Assembly: GCF_023898865.1 (NCBI RefSeq) | Contig: NZ_JAGSOV010000010.1 | Coordinates: forward strand, 97,944-161,943 | Direction of reading: 5' to 3' | Source: Pseudonocardia humida | Lineage (GTDB): Bacteria; Actinomycetota; Actinomycetes; Mycobacteriales; Pseudonocardiaceae | DNA: 64,000 nucleotides | In this document: piece after piece, positions 1 to 12,811 of the stretch | Numbering within the stretch: the stretch's first letter is position 1 | Layout of the letters: each line of letters opens with the position of its first letter | The notes under the pieces: model-generated | Told to the model about the DNA's origin: nothing | The model's input: the letters and a program-made list of their open reading frames with translations, nothing else | Databases searched by the model: none | Position numbers and translations under genes: made by a program

Positions 1-63
1 CCGCGGGCACCGAGACCGCGCCCGCGGGCACCGAGACCGCGCCCGCGGACACCGAGACCGCGC
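1..63 (+). repeat. Three tandem 21-bp repeats inside ftsY
   Basis: Units at 1-21, 22-42 and 43-63, each beginning CCGCGGGCACC (third copy CCGCGGACACC). In the ftsY frame each encodes A-G/D-T-E-T-A-P. The array probably continues left of the window. It is an in-frame coding repeat in the disordered FtsY linker, so its copy number could vary between strains without frame loss. Confidence 0.9.
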
Positions 64-1136
64 CCGCCGAGGCAGCCCCGGTGGACGTCGTCCCACCGGC
101 CGCGCCGCAGGACGCGCCCACCGACGGCACGCCGTTCCCGAGCACCTCCACCGCTCCCGAGGTGGACCCGGACGTCGTCGCCACCGGGCGGACCGCCCCG
201 CCGGAGGAGATCCCCCCGGCCGAGGGCAGGCTGGAGCGGCTGCGCGGGCGGTTGGCCCGGTCGCGGTCGGGCTTCGGGCAGGGCCTGCTGGGCCTGTTGG
301 GCGCGGGCGAGCTCGACGAGGAGTCCTGGGAGGACGTCGAGACGATGCTCCTGCAGGCCGACCTCGGCCCGGAGATGACCATCGAGCTGGTCGAGACGCT
401 GCGCACCGAGCTGGCCCGGCGGGCCGTGCGGACCACCGAGCAGGCACGCACGCTGCTGCGCGAGGTGCTGACCGACGCCCTGCGCACCGACCTGGACCGC
501 CGCGTGCGGGCGCTGCCGCACGACGGCCGTCCCGCCGTCATGCTGGTCGTCGGCGTCAACGGCACCGGCAAGACCACCACCACCGGCAAGCTGGCCCGGG
601 TGCTGGTCGGCGGCGGGCACCACGTCGTGCTGGGCGCGGCCGACACGTTCCGCGCCGCCGCCGCCGAGCAGCTCGCCACCTGGGGCGAGCGCGCCGGGGC
701 CACCGTCGTGCGCGGCGCGGAGGGCGCCGACCCGGCCAGCGTCGCGTTCGACGCCGTCAAGCAGGGCACCGAGGAGGGCGCCGACGTCGTCCTGCTGGAC
801 ACCGCCGGGCGCCTGCACACCAAGACCGGCCTGATGGACGAGCTGGGCAAGGTCAAGCGGGTGGTCGAGCGCCAGGCCGAGGTCGACGAGGTGCTGCTCG
901 TGCTCGACGCCACCACCGGGCAGAACGGCCTCACCCAGGCCCGCGTCTTCGGCGACGTGGTCAAGGTGACCGGCATCGCGCTCACCAAGCTCGACGGCAC
1001 CGCAAAGGGCGGGATCGTGTTCCGGGTCCAGCGCGAGCTGGGCGTGCCGGTGAAGCTCGTCGGCCTCGGCGAGGGCCCGGACGACCTGGCCCCGTTCGAG
1101 CCCGGGGCGTTCGTCGACGCCCTGCTGGCGACGTGA
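1..1136 (+). CDS. ftsY: Signal recognition particle receptor FtsY (5' end outside window)
   Basis: SRP receptor GTPase that docks ribosome-SRP complexes at the membrane for co-translational insertion. The open frame enters from the left edge, so the start is missing and about 377 residues are visible. The first ~75 are an acidic, Ala/Pro/Thr-rich linker typical of the variable FtsY A-domain, with a heptad repeat GTETAPA. The NG domain follows, with P-loop GVNGTGKTTTTGKLA near visible residue 180, DTAGRLHTKTGLMDELGKV, and the guanine-specificity motif TKLDGTAKGG. The C-terminus (FVDALLAT) is complete. Its partner ffh lies 5.5 kb downstream, as in mycobacteria. Identification is firm; only the N-terminal length is unknown. 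Confidence 0.96.
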   Translation, partial: AGTETAPAGTETAPADTETAPAEAAPVDVVPPAAPQDAPTDGTPFPSTSTAPEVDPDVVATGRTAPPEEIPPAEGRLERLRGRLARSRSGFGQGLLGLLGAGELDEESWEDVETMLLQADLGPEMTIELVETLRTELARRAVRTTEQARTLLREVLTDALRTDLDRRVRALPHDGRPAVMLVVGVNGTGKTTTTGKLARVLVGGGHHVVLGAADTFRAAAAEQLATWGERAGATVVRGAEGADPASVAFDAVKQGTEEGADVVLLDTAGRLHTKTGLMDELGKVKRVVERQAEVDEVLLVLDATTGQNGLTQARVFGDVVKVTGIALTKLDGTAKGGIVFRVQRELGVPVKLVGLGEGPDDLAPFEPGAFVDALLAT

Positions 1137-1187
1137 CGTTCGTCGCGCCGGTGGCGCCCGTTCCGACGTCACACCGGTAGCGAAGCG

Positions 1188-1219
1188 GTAACGGCCGGGA
1201 CACGTAATCCCGTTGTAAC
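1188..1219 (+). promoter_or_regulatory. Tandem GlnR-type boxes upstream of amtB
   Basis: Two head-to-tail elements of the form GTNAC-N6-GNNAC abut each other: GTAAC-ggccgg-GACAC (1188-1203) and GTAAT-cccgtt-GTAAC (1204-1219). This is the a-site/b-site spacing known for actinobacterial GlnR operators (gTnAc-n6-GaAAc). They lie about 135 bp before amtB, the classical GlnR target, so nitrogen-limitation activation of amtB-glnK is likely. The match is by eye. Confidence 0.7.
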
Positions 1220-1353
1220 TGCTCGCGCCCGCTCGTTCACCTGCCGGAAACAGCCGCACACGATGCCCGAAACACGGCGATCCGATAGTTCCCGGCGACT
1301 GCCGCACCATCGGACCGACTTCGGACCAGCGGCGTGAACGGGAGGGAGTAGGA

Positions 1354-5958
<4,605 letters not shown>

Positions 5959-6054
5959 GCGGGCCACCCACTAGGCTCGCCGCACTGGGGCCGCCTACAG
6001 GGAAGCGATCCGGTGACTACGGAACGAAACGGGCGGATCGTACGTTCCACCCAC

Positions 6055-6666
6055 GTGACCACGCTCGCCCTGCCGGGCCGAGCCCTGTTGCTCGTCGCCG
6101 GGATGCCGGGCGCGGGCAAGTCGACGCTGCTGCGCGGGGTCGCCGCCCGGCCGGGCCTGCGGGTGCTGGACTCCGACACCTACCGCTCCCGGATGGCGGC
6201 CGTGATGGGCCCGGTGCCCTACGCCTCGTACCGGCCGGTCGTGCACGCGTGGCACCGGCTCGCGGTGCTGGCCGCGGCCGCGTCGAGGGCGCGCACGGTC
6301 GTCGTCCACCTGCCGGCCACGGCCCCCCGGATGCGCGCCGCGGTGCTCGGGCTGGCCGCGCTGACCGGGCGCGACCCGCACCTGGTCTGGCTGCACGTCG
6401 ACCCCGAGCAGGCCCTGCGCGGCCAGCGCGAGCGCGGCCGGGTGGTGCCGAGCTCGTCGTTCCTCGCGCACGCCCGCCGCGCCGCCGCGACGACGGCCGA
6501 GCTGCGCGCCCCCGGAGGTGCCCGGGGCTGGCGGTCGGTGACCGTGCTCGACCGCGACTCCGCCCGCGAGGGCCTGCACCTCGACACCGGGGCGTGCCCG
6601 GTGCCGTCGCGCCCGCAATCGGCGCCGAAGGCGCCGGTGGAGCGCGCCCGGAGCACACCCCAGTAG
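6055..6666 (+). CDS. P-loop kinase/AAA-type ATPase of unknown substrate
   Basis: Small P-loop phosphotransferase-like protein, about 203 aa from the chosen start. Walker A GMPGAGKST is near residue 20, DSDTYRSRM follows, and a possible lid arginine lies in QRERGRVVPSS. It resembles the zeta-toxin/polynucleotide-kinase-like AAA_33 group. GTG 6055 is preferred because TACGTT lies 8 nt before it (leaderless pattern) and it places the P-loop near the N-terminus; GTG 6013 in the same frame would add 14 residues. It sits between glnD and ffh, which does not reveal a substrate. Confidence 0.8.
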   Translation: MTTLALPGRALLLVAGMPGAGKSTLLRGVAARPGLRVLDSDTYRSRMAAVMGPVPYASYRPVVHAWHRLAVLAAAASRARTVVVHLPATAPRMRAAVLGLAALTGRDPHLVWLHVDPEQALRGQRERGRVVPSSSFLAHARRAAATTAELRAPGGARGWRSVTVLDRDSAREGLHLDTGACPVPSRPQSAPKAPVERARSTPQ

Positions 6667-6676
6667 GCTGAGAAGG

Positions 6677-8224
6677 GTGTTCGACACCCTCTCCGAGCGC
6701 CTCGGCGCCACCCTCGCCAACCTGCGAGGCAAGGGTCGGCTGTCCGACGCCGACATCGACACGACGGCGCGCGAGATCCGCATCGCGCTGCTGGAGGCCG
6801 ACGTCGCCCTCCCGGTGGTGCGCGGGTTCATCGCCCGGGTCAAGGAGCGGGCCAAGGGCGTCGAGGTCTCGGGCGCGCTGAACCCGGCCCAGCAGGTCGT
6901 CAAGATCGTCAACGACGAGCTGGTCACGGTCCTGGGCGGCGAGACCCGCCGCATCCGGTTCGCCAAGGAGCCGCCGAGCGTCGTCATGCTGGCCGGCCTG
7001 CAGGGCTCGGGCAAGACCACCCTGGCCGGCAAGCTGGCGCACTGGCTCAAGGGCCAGGGCCACGCCCCGCTGCTCGTCGCCTGCGACCTGCAGCGCCCCA
7101 ACGCCGTCACCCAGCTGCAGATCGTCGGCGAGCGGGCGGGCGTCACCACCTTCGCGCCCGAGCCGGGCAACGGCGTCGGCGATCCGGTCGACGTCGCCCG
7201 CCGCGGCGTCGCGCACGCCCGCGAGAAGATGTTCGACATCGTCATCATCGACACCGCGGGCCGGCTCGGCGTCGACGAGGAGCTGATGCGCCAGGCCTCC
7301 GACATCCGCGAGGCCACCCGGCCCGACGAGACGCTGTTCGTCGTCGACGCGATGATCGGCCAGGACGCCGTGGCCACGGCGGAGGCCTTCCGCGACGGCG
7401 TGGGCTTCACCGGCGTCGTGCTCACCAAGCTCGACGGCGACGCCCGCGGTGGTGCCGCGCTGAGCGTGCGCGAGGTGACCGGCCAGCCCATCCTGTTCGC
7501 CTCCTCCGGCGAGAAGCTGGCCGACTTCGACGTCTTCCACCCCGACCGGATGGCCTCGCGCATCCTGGGCATGGGCGACCTGCTCACCCTGATCGAGCAG
7601 GCGGAGAGCGCCTTCGACCAGGAGCAGGCGGCCGCCACGGCGGCCAAGATGTCCACCGGCGAGCTGTCGCTGGAGGACTTCCTCGAGCAGATGCTGGCCA
7701 TCCGCAAGATGGGCCCCATCGGCAACATCCTCGGCATGCTGCCGGGCGCGAACTCCGGGCAGATGAAGGAGGCGCTGGCCCAGGTCGACGACAGGCGCCT
7801 GGACAGGTTGCAGGCGATCATCCGCGGCATGACCCCCGCCGAGCGGGCCGACCCGAAGATGATCAACGGGTCCCGCCGGCTGCGCATCGCCAACGGCTCG
7901 GGCGTGAGCGTCAACGAGGTCAACGAGCTGGTCAAGAACTTCTTCGAGGCCCGCAAGCAGATGAAGCAGATGGCCGGGCAGTTCGGCTTCGGGGGCGCGG
8001 CGCGCAGCGCCACCCGCAAGCAGGCCAAGGGGCGCAAGGGCAAGAAGGGCGCCAAGCGGCCCACCGGGCGCGGACCCGCCCGCGGCGCCCTGCCCACCGG
8101 CTTCGGCGGCATGCCCGACCTGTCCGGCCTGCCGCCGTCGCTGCGCGAGCTGCCCCCCGGCATGGACCAGCTGCCCCCCGGCTTCGACCCCAGCAAGCTC
8201 AAGTTCCCGAAGAAGGACGGCTAG
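6677..8224 (+). CDS. ffh: Signal recognition particle protein Ffh
   Basis: SRP54-type GTPase that binds 4.5S RNA and signal peptides and pairs with FtsY; 515 aa. The NG domain has GLQGSGKTTLAGKLA near residue 105, DTAGRLGVDEELM and TKLDGDARGGAALS. The Met-rich M domain spans about 325-435. A Lys/Gly-rich then Pro-rich tail (to PPGFDPSKLKFPKKDG) extends past the usual end. The GTG at 6677 lies 7 nt after TAGGCT (6664-6669), so translation is probably leaderless. Confidence 0.97.
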   Translation: MFDTLSERLGATLANLRGKGRLSDADIDTTAREIRIALLEADVALPVVRGFIARVKERAKGVEVSGALNPAQQVVKIVNDELVTVLGGETRRIRFAKEPPSVVMLAGLQGSGKTTLAGKLAHWLKGQGHAPLLVACDLQRPNAVTQLQIVGERAGVTTFAPEPGNGVGDPVDVARRGVAHAREKMFDIVIIDTAGRLGVDEELMRQASDIREATRPDETLFVVDAMIGQDAVATAEAFRDGVGFTGVVLTKLDGDARGGAALSVREVTGQPILFASSGEKLADFDVFHPDRMASRILGMGDLLTLIEQAESAFDQEQAAATAAKMSTGELSLEDFLEQMLAIRKMGPIGNILGMLPGANSGQMKEALAQVDDRRLDRLQAIIRGMTPAERADPKMINGSRRLRIANGSGVSVNEVNELVKNFFEARKQMKQMAGQFGFGGAARSATRKQAKGRKGKKGAKRPTGRGPARGALPTGFGGMPDLSGLPPSLRELPPGMDQLPPGFDPSKLKFPKKDG

Positions 8225-8228
8225 CCGG

Positions 8229-9305
8229 GTGTACCGCCTGCGCGGCGTCCTGCTGCCCGACGAGGAGACCGTCGAGCTCTTCGTCGGGGCCGACGGGCTG
8301 ATCGCCGCGGAGCCGCTGCCCGGCGCCGAGACCCTGGTCGACTCCGGGTTCCTGGTGCCGGGGCTGGTCGACGCGCACTGCCACGTCGGGCTCGGGTCGA
8401 ACGGCGGCGCGGTCGACCTGGCCACCGCCGAGGAGCACGCGACGACCGACCGCGACGCCGGCGCGCTGCTCCTGCGCGACTGCGGCTCCCCGACCGACAC
8501 CCGACCCCTGCAGGGCCGCGCCGACCTCCCGGAGATCGTCCGGGCGGCGCGGCACCTGGCCCGGCCCAAGCGCTACGTCCCCGGGCTCGCCCTGGAGCTG
8601 GACGACCCGGCGCTGCTGCCCGACGCGGTGGCCGAGCAGGCCGCCGCCGGCGACGGCTGGGTCAAGCTCGTCGGCGACTGGATCGACCGCGGCGTCGGCG
8701 ACCTGGCCCCGCTCTGGCCCGACGACGTGCTGGTCGCGGCGATCGACGCGGCGCACGCGGCGGGCGCCCGGGTCACCGCGCACGTCTTCGGGACCGAGGC
8801 GCTGCCCGGGCTCGTCCGCGCCGGCATCGACTGCATCGAGCACGGCACCGGCCTCACCGACGACCTCATCGCGGAGATGGCCGAGCGCGGCACCGCGCTG
8901 GTCCCCACCCTGATCAACATCGACACGTTCCCGGACATCGCAGGCCGGGCCACCCGCTACCCGGCCTACGCCGGGCACATGCGCGAGCTGCACGCCGGCG
9001 CGCGCGACGTCGTGCGCCGGGCCGTCGAGGCCGGGGTACCGGTCTACGCGGGCACCGACGCGGGCGGGGTCATCGCGCACGGGCGCATCGCCGACGAGGT
9101 CGTGGCCCTGCACGCCGCGGGCCACCCGGACGCGCTCGGCGCGGCCAGCTGGGCGGCCCGGGAATGGCTCGGCCGTCCCGGTCCCGTCCCAGGGGCCCCG
9201 GCCGACCTCGTGGTCTACCCGACCGACCCGCGCACCCACCCGGACGTCCTGCACCGCCCCACCCTGATCATGCTGCGCGGGCGGGTCCTGCCCGGTCGCG
9301 GCTGA
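8229..9305 (+). CDS. Amidohydrolase family protein (imidazolonepropionase-like)
   Basis: Metal-dependent amidohydrolase, 358 aa. The strand-1 metal motif is VDAHCHVG (HxH form); later ligands are probably in TAHVFG, IEHGTGLTD and AGTDAGG. It starts 4 bp after ffh and is likely cotranscribed; the same pair (ffh followed by an amidohydrolase, Rv2916c-Rv2915c) occurs in M. tuberculosis, so linkage is old. The substrate is unknown. The GTG start at 8229 (VYRLRGVLLP) fits the family, which begins with a short beta-strand domain. Confidence 0.88.
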   Translation: MYRLRGVLLPDEETVELFVGADGLIAAEPLPGAETLVDSGFLVPGLVDAHCHVGLGSNGGAVDLATAEEHATTDRDAGALLLRDCGSPTDTRPLQGRADLPEIVRAARHLARPKRYVPGLALELDDPALLPDAVAEQAAAGDGWVKLVGDWIDRGVGDLAPLWPDDVLVAAIDAAHAAGARVTAHVFGTEALPGLVRAGIDCIEHGTGLTDDLIAEMAERGTALVPTLINIDTFPDIAGRATRYPAYAGHMRELHAGARDVVRRAVEAGVPVYAGTDAGGVIAHGRIADEVVALHAAGHPDALGAASWAAREWLGRPGPVPGAPADLVVYPTDPRTHPDVLHRPTLIMLRGRVLPGRG

Positions 9306-9352
9306 TCGACGACACGCGGCGTCCGGCCCCCCGGGCCGGTAGCGTCGTGCGG

Positions 9353-10459
9353 GTGGGACCTGCGGACAACGACGAGCGGCCCGGCGAGACGGGCCCGGAG
9401 GACGAGGGGTCCCGCGCGGGAGGCACGCCCTCCCCGAGCGCCGAGCCCGCCGAGCACGCGGCCCCGGCCGACGCACCGCCCGACGCGATGGCGCGCCCCG
9501 TGGAGGAGCCGATCGCGGTGGCGAAGGGCACCCCGTCCCACGGCGCGGCGGCCAACGGCTCGGGCAACGGCTCGGGCAACGGTCACGGCGAGGGCGCCGC
9601 GGCGGCCCTGTGGTCCGCGCCGGACTGGGACCCGGCCGCCCAGGATCCGCGTCCGGCCGCCCTGTCCGCGGCCGCCCCGTCCGCGACCGCCCCGTCGGTC
9701 GGTCCGCCGCCCGTCGGCCCGCCCCCGCCGCATCCGCCGACCCCGCGGTCCGGGCCGTCCGCGCCCGCCCCCCGCACGCACCGCTGGGGGCTCGGCGCCT
9801 ACCTGCTCGTCGAGGCCATCTTCCTCGGCGCCTCGCTGCTGATCAGCCAGCTGCTGGCCACCGACGGCCCGCCCCAGGCCAGCAGCCTGGCCATCGCGCT
9901 GGCCACGCCGACCGTGCTGGCCGCGGCCACGGCGCTGCTGATCACCCGGCTGCGCGGCAACGGCCCGGTCGCCGACCTGGGGCTCACCCCGACCTGGCGC
10001 GACGTCGGGCTCGGGGTCGCCTTCGGCGTCGGCGGGCTGGTGGTCACCATCCCGGCCTCGGTGCTCTACGTCGCCGTCGTCGGCGAGGACGCCAGCTCCG
10101 CGGTCGGCGACGTCTTCGGCGACGTCTCGGCGTCGGTGCCGTGGGCGCTGGTGGTGTTCGTGATCGTCGTGCTCGTCGCGCCGCTGTGTGAGGAGATCGT
10201 CTACCGCGGGCTGCTGTGGGGCGGGGTGGAGCGGCTGGCCGGGCCGCGGGCGGCGTTCGGGGTCTCCACCCTGCTGTTCGCGCTGGCCCACTTCGAGTTC
10301 GCCCGCACGCCGTTGCTGCTGGTGGTGGCCCTGCCGATCGCCGTGGCGCGGTACTACACGGGCAGGCTGACGGCCAGCGTGATCGCCCACCAGATCAACA
10401 ACCTGCTGCCGGGCGTCGCCCTGCTGCTGGGCCTGCTGGGCTTCGTGCCGCTGGCCTGA
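9353..10459 (+). CDS. CPBP-family intramembrane metalloprotease
   Basis: Membrane-embedded CAAX-protease-like (CPBP/ABI) protein, about 368 aa from GTG 9353. The first ~140 residues are disordered and rich in Pro, Ala and Gly-Asn repeats. Several membrane helices follow, carrying the glutamate motif LCEEIVYRG (near 282), FALAHFEF and IAHQINN. TAGCGT (9340-9345) ends 7 nt before the GTG, giving a leaderless start; in-frame GTG 9347 is the alternative. The natural substrate is unknown; family members process prenylated proteins, bacteriocins or membrane proteins. Confidence 0.85.
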   Translation: MGPADNDERPGETGPEDEGSRAGGTPSPSAEPAEHAAPADAPPDAMARPVEEPIAVAKGTPSHGAAANGSGNGSGNGHGEGAAAALWSAPDWDPAAQDPRPAALSAAAPSATAPSVGPPPVGPPPPHPPTPRSGPSAPAPRTHRWGLGAYLLVEAIFLGASLLISQLLATDGPPQASSLAIALATPTVLAAATALLITRLRGNGPVADLGLTPTWRDVGLGVAFGVGGLVVTIPASVLYVAVVGEDASSAVGDVFGDVSASVPWALVVFVIVVLVAPLCEEIVYRGLLWGGVERLAGPRAAFGVSTLLFALAHFEFARTPLLLVVALPIAVARYYTGRLTASVIAHQINNLLPGVALLLGLLGFVPLA

Positions 10460-10654
10460 GCGGCCCGGGGCGGTCCGCACGGACGCCGCCGTGCACGACA
10501 CGCCGGTGCGTCTGGCAGAATGGTCGATCGACCCGCGGCGGGCCCTCTACCGTGCCGCGGCCAGCACACGTCGAGCGAGCGCTGCCCGTAACCCCACGCG
10601 AGCCGCGCGGGCTCACCCGTAGCACCACCAGATCCGCGAGGAGCACCAGACAGC

Positions 10655-11116
10655 GTGGCCGTCAAGATCAAGTTGATGCGGTTGGGCAAGATCCGTCAGC
10701 CCTACTACCGCATCGTCGTCGCCGACGCTCGCAGCCGCCGCAGCGGCCGGGCCATCGAGACCATCGGCAAGTACCACCCGAAGAACGAGCCGAGCCTGAT
10801 CGAGGTCGACTCCGACCGCGCGCAGTACTGGCTGGGCGTGGGCGCGCAGCCGACCGAGCCGGTCCAGCACCTGCTCGAGATCACCGGCGACTGGCAGAAG
10901 TTCAAGGGCCTGCCGGGCGCCGAGGGCACCCTGAAGCCGCAGGCCGAGAAGGTCGACAAGCTGGCCCGCTTCCAGGCCGCGCTGGCCGCCGCGGGCGAGG
11001 AGCCCACCACCGAGGCGACCACGCCGCGCAAGCGGGGCGACCGCCGGCCCAAGGCCGGCGACGGCGCCGAGGGCGCCGGCGAGGGTGAGGCCGCCGGGGC
11101 CGCAGACAAGTCGTGA
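10655..11116 (+). CDS. rpsP: 30S ribosomal protein S16
   Basis: Small-subunit protein, 153 aa. The conserved core runs from [20 protein letters not shown] to about residue 85. A charged, Ala-rich tail of ~65 residues extends beyond the E. coli length, as is common in actinobacteria. The GTG start at 10655 is preceded by GAGGAGC. It begins the rpsP-khpA-rimM operon. The 195-bp upstream gap (10460-10654) should hold its promoter; I saw no clear consensus hexamers there. Confidence 0.97.
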   Translation: MAVKIKLMRLGKIRQPYYRIVVADARSRRSGRAIETIGKYHPKNEPSLIEVDSDRAQYWLGVGAQPTEPVQHLLEITGDWQKFKGLPGAEGTLKPQAEKVDKLARFQAALAAAGEEPTTEATTPRKRGDRRPKAGDGAEGAGEGEAAGAADKS

Positions 11117-11352
11117 GTGTCCTGGCTGACGCTCTCGACCACCTCGTCCGCGGCATCGTCGACCACCCGGACGAGGTCCAGGTGGAACTGGTGACCACCC
11201 GGCGCGGGCGCACGCTCGAGGTCCGGGTGCACCCGGAGGACCTGGGCAAGGTGATCGGCCGCGGCGGGCGCACGGCGACCGCGCTGCGGACCGTCGTCGG
11301 CGGCATCGGTGGCCGGGGCGTGCGGGTGGATGTCGTCGACACCGACCGGTAG
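11113..11352 (+). CDS. khpA: KH-domain RNA-binding protein KhpA
   Basis: 79-aa single KH domain with the nucleic-acid-binding loop [11 protein letters not shown]. KhpA-type proteins bind RNA and in several Gram-positives act with KhpB in cell-elongation and RNA control. The position between rpsP and rimM is conserved across actinobacteria and firmicutes. It overlaps rpsP by 4 bp (GTGA), so it is translationally coupled. Confidence 0.93.
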   Translation: MSVLADALDHLVRGIVDHPDEVQVELVTTRRGRTLEVRVHPEDLGKVIGRGGRTATALRTVVGGIGGRGVRVDVVDTDR

Positions 11353-11875
11353 CGGCACCGAGGTCCTGGTGGGGGTCGCCGTGCGGGTCCACGGCCTGCG
11401 CGGCGAGCTCGCCGTCGACCTCCACACCGACTCGCCCGACGAGCGGTTCGCTCCCGGCGCCGTGCTCCGCGCGCGCCGGGACGGCGCCGCCGACCGCCTC
11501 CTCACCGTGGAGGCGGCCCGCCGCCACAGCGGGCGGCTGCTCGTCCGGTTCGTCGAGGTGCCCGACCGGGACGCCGCCGAGGCGGTCCGCGGCGTCCGGC
11601 TGCTGGTCGACACCGGTTCGCTGCCGCCGCCGGACGACCCGGACGAGTTCCACGTCCACCAGATCGAGGGCCTGCGGGCCGAGCTGGCGGACGGGACCGC
11701 CGTCGGCACCGTCCACGAGGTCGTGCACGGCCCGGGCGGCGAGCTGCTCGTGCTGCGCAGGCCCGACCTGCCCGACGCGCTGGTGCCGTTCGTGCGGGCC
11801 ATCGTGCCGACCGTCGACCTGGCGGGCGGCCGGGTCGTGCTGACCCCTCCGGAGGGACTGCTCGACCCGGAGTGA
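11330..11875 (+). CDS. rimM: Ribosome maturation factor RimM
   Basis: 16S rRNA-processing and 30S-assembly factor that binds S19, about 181 aa. The N-terminal RimM beta-barrel contains VAVRVHGLRGELAV and a TDSPDERF segment. The PRC-barrel half contains EFHVHQIEGLRAEL and ends near VVLTPPEGLL. ATG 11330 is chosen because it lies close to the conserved EVLVGVAVRVHG start while overlapping khpA by 23 bp; GTG 11309 would add seven residues. A canonical terminator follows 13 bp after the stop. Confidence 0.92.
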   Translation: MSSTPTGSGTEVLVGVAVRVHGLRGELAVDLHTDSPDERFAPGAVLRARRDGAADRLLTVEAARRHSGRLLVRFVEVPDRDAAEAVRGVRLLVDTGSLPPPDDPDEFHVHQIEGLRAELADGTAVGTVHEVVHGPGGELLVLRRPDLPDALVPFVRAIVPTVDLAGGRVVLTPPEGLLDPE

Positions 11876-11888
11876 CACCTCCTCGTGG

Positions 11889-11916
11889 AACGGGGCGCCA
11901 CACGTGGCGCCCCGTT
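11889..11916 (+). terminator. Rho-independent terminator of rpsP-khpA-rimM
   Basis: Perfect 12-bp arms AACGGGGCGCCA / TGGCGCCCCGTT around loop CACG, running into TTTTC. It is the cleanest intrinsic terminator in the window and isolates the Clp-like module downstream from the ribosomal operon. Confidence 0.92.
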
Positions 11917-11930
11917 TTCGTGCCCGACAC

Positions 11931-11976
11931 GTCAACTTGGGTTGACAGGCCCGAGACGTCAACGTAGGTTGACGTC
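11931..11976 (+). promoter_or_regulatory. Promoter with two GTCAAC-N4-GTTGAC operators
   Basis: Palindrome 1 is GTCAACTTGGGTTGAC (11931-11946) and palindrome 2 is GTCAACGTAGGTTGAC (11958-11973), the latter extendable to 9-bp arms (11955-11976). A consensus -35 TTGACA (11942-11947) uses the right half of palindrome 1. A -10 TAGGTT (11965-11970) lies inside palindrome 2 at exactly 17-bp spacing. ATG 11977 follows 6 nt later, so the mRNA is probably leaderless. A protein on both sites would block both promoter elements; the HTH product of the next gene is the natural candidate. Confidence 0.85.
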
Positions 11977-12192
11977 ATGACGGATGCGACGAAGGTCGCG
12001 GCGGCGGCGTCCAGCAGGGACCCGGCCGTCGGCCTGGCGGCGGTGGCGTCCCTGCGGGGACTGCTGGAGTCGCTGGAGGAGCTGCAGGTGAGCAACGCCA
12101 GGGCGCAGGGCTGGTCCTGGCAGCAGATCGCGGACGTGCTGCGGGTGACCCGGCAGGCCGTCCACAAGAAGTACCGCCGGTTCGGGCTGTAG
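11977..12192 (+). CDS. Small HTH DNA-binding protein, DNA-binding half of a split ClpC2-like module
   Basis: 71-aa protein. A Leu-rich helix (LRGLLESLEELQ) is followed by a homeodomain/sigma-like HTH, GWSWQQIADVLRVTRQAVHKKY, shown here as GWSWQQIADVLRV then TRQAVHKKY. It lies 10 bp upstream of the Clp N-domain gene and directly downstream of two palindromic operators. In M. tuberculosis ClpC2 (Rv2667) a homeodomain-like DNA-binding segment and a ClpC1-type N-domain are one 252-aa chain; here 71+191 aa are two genes. I infer it binds the operators and represses its own operon. Confidence 0.85.
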   Translation: MTDATKVAAAASSRDPAVGLAAVASLRGLLESLEELQVSNARAQGWSWQQIADVLRVTRQAVHKKYRRFGL

Positions 12193-12202
12193 AGGGGGAG
12201 CG

Positions 12203-12778
12203 ATGTTCGAGAGGTTCACGACGAAGGCCCGCGACACCGTGATCGGCGCCCAGGAGGTGGCGCGCCGGTTCGACGCCGACACCGTCGGGTCCGAGCACCT
12301 GCTCGCGGCCCTGTACGAGCAGCGGGGGAACCTGGCCCTCACGGTGCTCGAGGCGCTCTCCGTGCCGCGCGAGGAGGTCGAGGCCGAGCTGGAGCGGATC
12401 CGCACCGGCGGCGTCGCCACCCCGTCGGACGCCGAGGCCCTGGCCACCCTGGGCATCGACCTCGACGAGGTGCGCCGCCAGGTCGAGGAGGCGTTCGGGC
12501 CCGGTGCGCTCGACCGCACCCGCAGCGGCATGAGCAGGCGGTGGGGGTGGCGCAAGGGCCACCTGCCCTTCGGTCGGGACGCCAAGAAGGTGCTGAACCT
12601 GGCCCTGCGCGAGGCGCTGCTGCTCAAGCACAACTACATCGGCTGCGAGCACATCCTGCTCGGGATGCTGCACGAGGGCACCGGGGCGGCGGGGGTGTTC
12701 CTGCGCAGCCGCGGGGTGCGCCAGGACGCCACCCGGATCATCGTCGAGGAGCTGCTCAAGCGGCGCCGGGCCGGCTGA
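12203..12778 (+). CDS. Clp N-terminal-domain protein (ClpC2-like, no AAA module)
   Basis: 191-aa stand-alone Clp N-domain. It opens MFERFTTKARDTVIGAQEVA, which closely resembles ClpC1. Two N-domain repeats follow: DADTVGSEHLLAALYEQ (about 25-42) and LKHNYIGCEHILLGMLHEGTG (about 143-163, the most ClpC1-like part). There is no Walker A or B, so it cannot unfold substrates. In mycobacteria ClpC2 protects ClpC1 by sequestering ClpC1-targeting compounds such as cyclomarin and is autoregulated; a decoy or sensor role is inferred. SD GGGGGAG precedes ATG 12203. Confidence 0.87.
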   Translation: MFERFTTKARDTVIGAQEVARRFDADTVGSEHLLAALYEQRGNLALTVLEALSVPREEVEAELERIRTGGVATPSDAEALATLGIDLDEVRRQVEEAFGPGALDRTRSGMSRRWGWRKGHLPFGRDAKKVLNLALREALLLKHNYIGCEHILLGMLHEGTGAAGVFLRSRGVRQDATRIIVEELLKRRRAG

Positions 12779-12811
12779 GCCCGACCGGGTGGGGCTGGGA
12801 CGATCGGCGCC

